From an uncultured Nostoc sp. (GTDB lineage Bacteria; Cyanobacteriota; Cyanobacteriia; Cyanobacteriales; Nostocaceae), in assembly GCF_937863485.1 (NCBI RefSeq), contig NZ_CALMFY010000162.1, forward strand, positions 47,779 through 111,778: a stretch of 64,000 nucleotides of DNA. Direction: 5' to 3'. Every line of letters begins with the position of its first letter. Positions within the stretch are counted from its first letter, which is position 1. Below the pieces are notes generated by a model that saw nothing but the letters and a program-made list of their open reading frames with translations, did not search any database and was not told the origin of the DNA. Of this stretch, positions 61,563 through 64,000 are shown piece by piece. The position numbers and the translations under genes are program-made.

Positions 61563-63245
61563 TCATTCATTTAATTCCATCAATTCTTTAGTTTTCAAAT
61601 CAGCAGCTATTGGTTGAGAACATCCTTCAATCTGAGGAGAGATAGAGCAAATTGCATCTGTCGTTGTTTCAAAACAATTTGATAACCCAATTGTTTTTAA
61701 CAATCCTGAACGTTCTAGTAGTTGTTTGACTTCGAGTTGTAAACCTGTGAGAATTAAGCGGCAATTGTGCCGTTCCAAGTCGTGGTAAATATCCTCTAAG
61801 GCTACTAACCCAGTTGTGTCCATATTTGGCACATACCGCAACCGGAGAATTAAATACTTCACTTCCGGTTGATGGCGGACGAAGGTAACAAACCGTTCAG
61901 CAGCACCAAAAAATACGGGGCCATCTACCCGATAAACGGCAATTTCCCTACCTAATTCTAGAGGAGTACCAGGGGGAAATACTTCGGTTTCAGGTATTTT
62001 GACTAGGCTTAAATCACTCATCCGTTTGATGAACAAGGCTCCGGCTGCAATCAATCCCACTTCTACAGCCAGAACTAAGTCAAACAAGATTGTCACTAGC
62101 CAGGTGAGAATCATCACAGCAAAGTCGGAGTAGGTAGCACGCATCAATAAACCAATGGCTTTCCACTCAATCATCCGCACGCTAACTACTATCAAAATCC
62201 CAGCAAGTGCCGCTAAAGGAATCTGTGCTGCTAAGGGTGCTAAAGTTAAAATAAAAATGGCTAAAGCAACGCCGTGAATCACCCCAGATAGTCGGGTTTT
62301 AGCACCAGAACGGACATTGATAACAGTCCGAGCGATCGCACCTGTTGCGGGAATGCCACCAAAAAATGGAACAATAATATTTGCCAATCCTTGACCAATT
62401 AATTCGCGATCGCTATTGTGTTTTTCGCTCACCGTCATCCCATCAGCCACTACTGCCGATAGCAACGATTCAATACTTCCCAGTGCTGCTAAAGCCAAAG
62501 CGGGATTAATCAGTTCCCGAATCAACCTAAAATTATTCCAGTGGGGGATACTGTGGGGCATCGGTAAAGATTGCGGAATGCTGCCAATTGTGGGTACAGC
62601 CAGATGGAAATAAGCAGCGATCGCTGTTGCCAACACCAACCCCATTAAAGAACCTGGGATTGTAGAATTAATCTTGGGCCACAAAACCGTGGTTGCAATC
62701 ACCACCATTGCCAACCCAACAGCAGCCCAGTTTAAAGCTTCTACATGACTTAGACTTTGCCAAACTCCTGGCAGAAAATGTTCACTACGCGGTAGTTGTA
62801 AACCAAAGAAATTATTTAATTGACCACAAAGTATAATCACGGCAGTACCATTGGTAAAGCCTGCTGTCACCGGATAGGGAATAAACTTCACTAGCTGTCC
62901 CAGTTTGGCAACCCCCAAGGCAATCTGGATAATTCCAGCCATCACCCCAGCAATCCAAACTTTCTCAATGCCGTACTTGGCGACAATTCCCACCAAAATC
63001 ACAGCCATTGCACCTGTTGGGCCTGTAATCTGGACTGAAGAACCACCAAAAATTGCCGCTACAATTCCCGCCACAATAGCCGTATAAAGTCCAGCTTTTG
63101 GTTCTACTCCACTTGCCACCGCAAAAGCTAAAGCCAAAGGCAAGGCTACCACTGCTGCCGTCAGTCCTCCTGTCAAATCCCCACGCAGTCCACTAAATAA
63201 GCTACCCAGACGCTGTGGTTCTTGGAGGATATCAGATATTGCCAT
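61563..63245 (-). CDS. SulP-family anion transporter with STAS domain
   Basis: About 560 residues: 12-14 membrane segments, then a STAS domain (about 440-545) with the PNMDTTGLVALEDIYHDL motif. Signature elements: LTGGLTAAVVALPLALAFAV, AGLYTAIVAGIVAAIFGGS and GPTGAMAVILVG. In cyanobacteria SulP proteins carry bicarbonate (BicA) or sulfate. This one lacks marks that let me choose. ATG 63245 is preferred to TTG 63257. Confidence 0.88.
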   Translation of the reverse strand: MAISDILQEPQRLGSLFSGLRGDLTGGLTAAVVALPLALAFAVASGVEPKAGLYTAIVAGIVAAIFGGSSVQITGPTGAMAVILVGIVAKYGIEKVWIAGVMAGIIQIALGVAKLGQLVKFIPYPVTAGFTNGTAVIILCGQLNNFFGLQLPRSEHFLPGVWQSLSHVEALNWAAVGLAMVVIATTVLWPKINSTIPGSLMGLVLATAIAAYFHLAVPTIGSIPQSLPMPHSIPHWNNFRLIRELINPALALAALGSIESLLSAVVADGMTVSEKHNSDRELIGQGLANIIVPFFGGIPATGAIARTVINVRSGAKTRLSGVIHGVALAIFILTLAPLAAQIPLAALAGILIVVSVRMIEWKAIGLLMRATYSDFAVMILTWLVTILFDLVLAVEVGLIAAGALFIKRMSDLSLVKIPETEVFPPGTPLELGREIAVYRVDGPVFFGAAERFVTFVRHQPEVKYLILRLRYVPNMDTTGLVALEDIYHDLERHNCRLILTGLQLEVKQLLERSGLLKTIGLSNCFETTTDAICSISPQIEGCSQPIAADLKTKELMELNE

Positions 63246-63435
63246 ATTCCATTTCAACTCTCATAGACAATTTGTTGATAGACAGATAGATGTCATATGA
63301 TATCCGGGCAATTAAGCATAATACCCGCAACCTCAAAGAGCCTGAAGGGAAAAGCTCCTTTATTATAGACATCTCTGAAAAAAGTCAAAATTATAAAATT
63401 ATATTGTTATTAACTTGTAGCGTAGAGTCTCAAAG

Positions 63436-63531
63436 AATCCGCCCATTTTGGTTTTAGATGAAGCTACCTTGGCGGTGGATAATGAAACAGAAACGGCAAT
63501 CTGGCGATCGCTCGAACCGATTACAGTAGAT
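63436..63531 (+). pseudogene. ABC-ATPase fragment
   Basis: The short frame reads [20 protein letters not shown] and then IWRSLEPIT. This is the Walker B plus D-loop of an ABC transporter ATPase. No Walker A or signature motif precedes it. It joins directly to the methyltransferase remnant. Confidence 0.65.
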
Positions 63532-63542
63532 CCACTGATAAT

Positions 63543-63833
63543 GGTGGAGCAATTCCTTCTAATTTGTTGCAAATTCCTAATAGTAAAAGTAATTCTCGAT
63601 ATATTCAACTCTGCAAAGCAGTTGATATTCCATCTCATCCAGCGCGTTTTCCCCAACAAATTTCACTATTTTTTATGAATTTTTTAACAGAGCCAGGAGA
63701 TATAGTCCTTGATATATTCGCAGGTTATAATACTACTGATGCTACTGCGGAATTTGTATAGCCTCGCTGGATTGCCTTTGAGCAGAATCCGTCTTATTTA
63801 TCTGCTTATACCTTCCGTTTCATAGAAGAATAA
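63543..63833 (+). pseudogene. DNA methyltransferase remnant, C-terminal
   Basis: The frame reads [16 protein letters not shown], then NFLTEPGDIVLDIFAGYNTT, a TAG at 63759-63761, then PRWIAFEQNPSYLSAY and a TAA at 63831-63833. These are the motif X/I blocks (HPARFP, DIFAG) of N4/N6 DNA methyltransferases. The catalytic (D/N)PPY part is missing and a stop breaks the rest. Confidence 0.75.
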
Positions 63834-64000
63834 GGAAAGTATTGGTGAGGCTTCAACACTTTATAAAAATTTGATTGCAGAACAATTAGTAATAAATATT
63901 AAACACTTTATTCAGCTTAATATGGGAAGCTAAATAAAGTGTTTAATATATAGCAATCCTAAATGAGTTGTGAAAAATCACAGTTGTTGATAAAGTGAAT
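63834..64000. other. Right-edge intergenic sequence
   Basis: A/T-rich with a long inverted repeat (see next). No gene seen up to the edge. Confidence 0.4.
63898..63946. repeat. Long inverted repeat at the right edge
   Basis: ATTAAACACTTTATT and AATAAAGTGTTTAAT with AGCTT/AAGCT near the centre form a stem of about 19 pairs with a small bulge. Terminator for a gene outside, or the end of a small mobile repeat. Confidence 0.55.

Overview
The window is chromosomal DNA of a filamentous, probably heterocyst-forming cyanobacterium (Nostoc/Anabaena type). Supporting signs are the many GCGATCGC (HIP1) octamers, short tandem and palindromic repeat families typical of Nostocales, and cyanobacterial genes: CrtR hydroxylase, a CYP110-like P450, CcmK3/CcmK4 shell proteins, a HetZ-family protein, DUF3086 and DUF3119. 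No rRNA, tRNA or CRISPR array was seen.

Layout. 1-3.7 kb: a cluster resembling the inner parts of a type IV secretion channel (two VirB8/TraE-like proteins, VirB10/TrbI-like, VirB9/TraK-like), cut by the left edge. 4-17 kb: mostly housekeeping genes (plsY, DUF3086, DUF3119, MlaE permease, SppA, chorismate mutase, crtR, pyruvate kinase, M61 peptidase). They are interrupted by a DUF433/DUF5615 toxin-antitoxin pair that looks broken by a one-base insertion. 17-32 kb: a cellulose-type exopolysaccharide locus (GH5 endoglucanase, two accessory proteins, an outer-membrane barrel, a TPR protein, GH8 cellulase, BcsB, BcsA with PilZ). 32-39.4 kb: a Crp-type regulator, a HetZ-family protein, ccmK3-ccmK4, and a ParA/coiled-coil pair that I read as the carboxysome-positioning system McdA-McdB. 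39.6-46 kb: P450, KDPG aldolase, two L,D-transpeptidases, an Hsp70-like protein. 46-64 kb: an accessory stretch with many remnants (integrase, Uma2, HigB, a polymorphic-toxin tail, a methyltransferase, an ABC ATPase). Among them are intact genes: a possible nuclease-type defence protein, a deacetylase, an aspartoacylase, a glutathionyl-hydroquinone reductase-like GST, a copper-radical oxidase with a Tat-exported neighbour, ribokinase, an Nramp Mn transporter and a SulP transporter.

How genes work together. BcsA/BcsB would make and translocate glucan, the TPR and barrel proteins would form a two-piece export route in place of one-piece BcsC, and GH8/GH5 would trim the product. ccmK3-ccmK4 and mcdA-mcdB lie about 1 kb apart on the same strand and both concern carboxysomes. 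The most interesting items are the McdB tandem duplication, the complete ligand set of the copper-radical oxidase, the split BcsC, the solitary type IV secretion-like core, and several gene lesions that can be read to the base.
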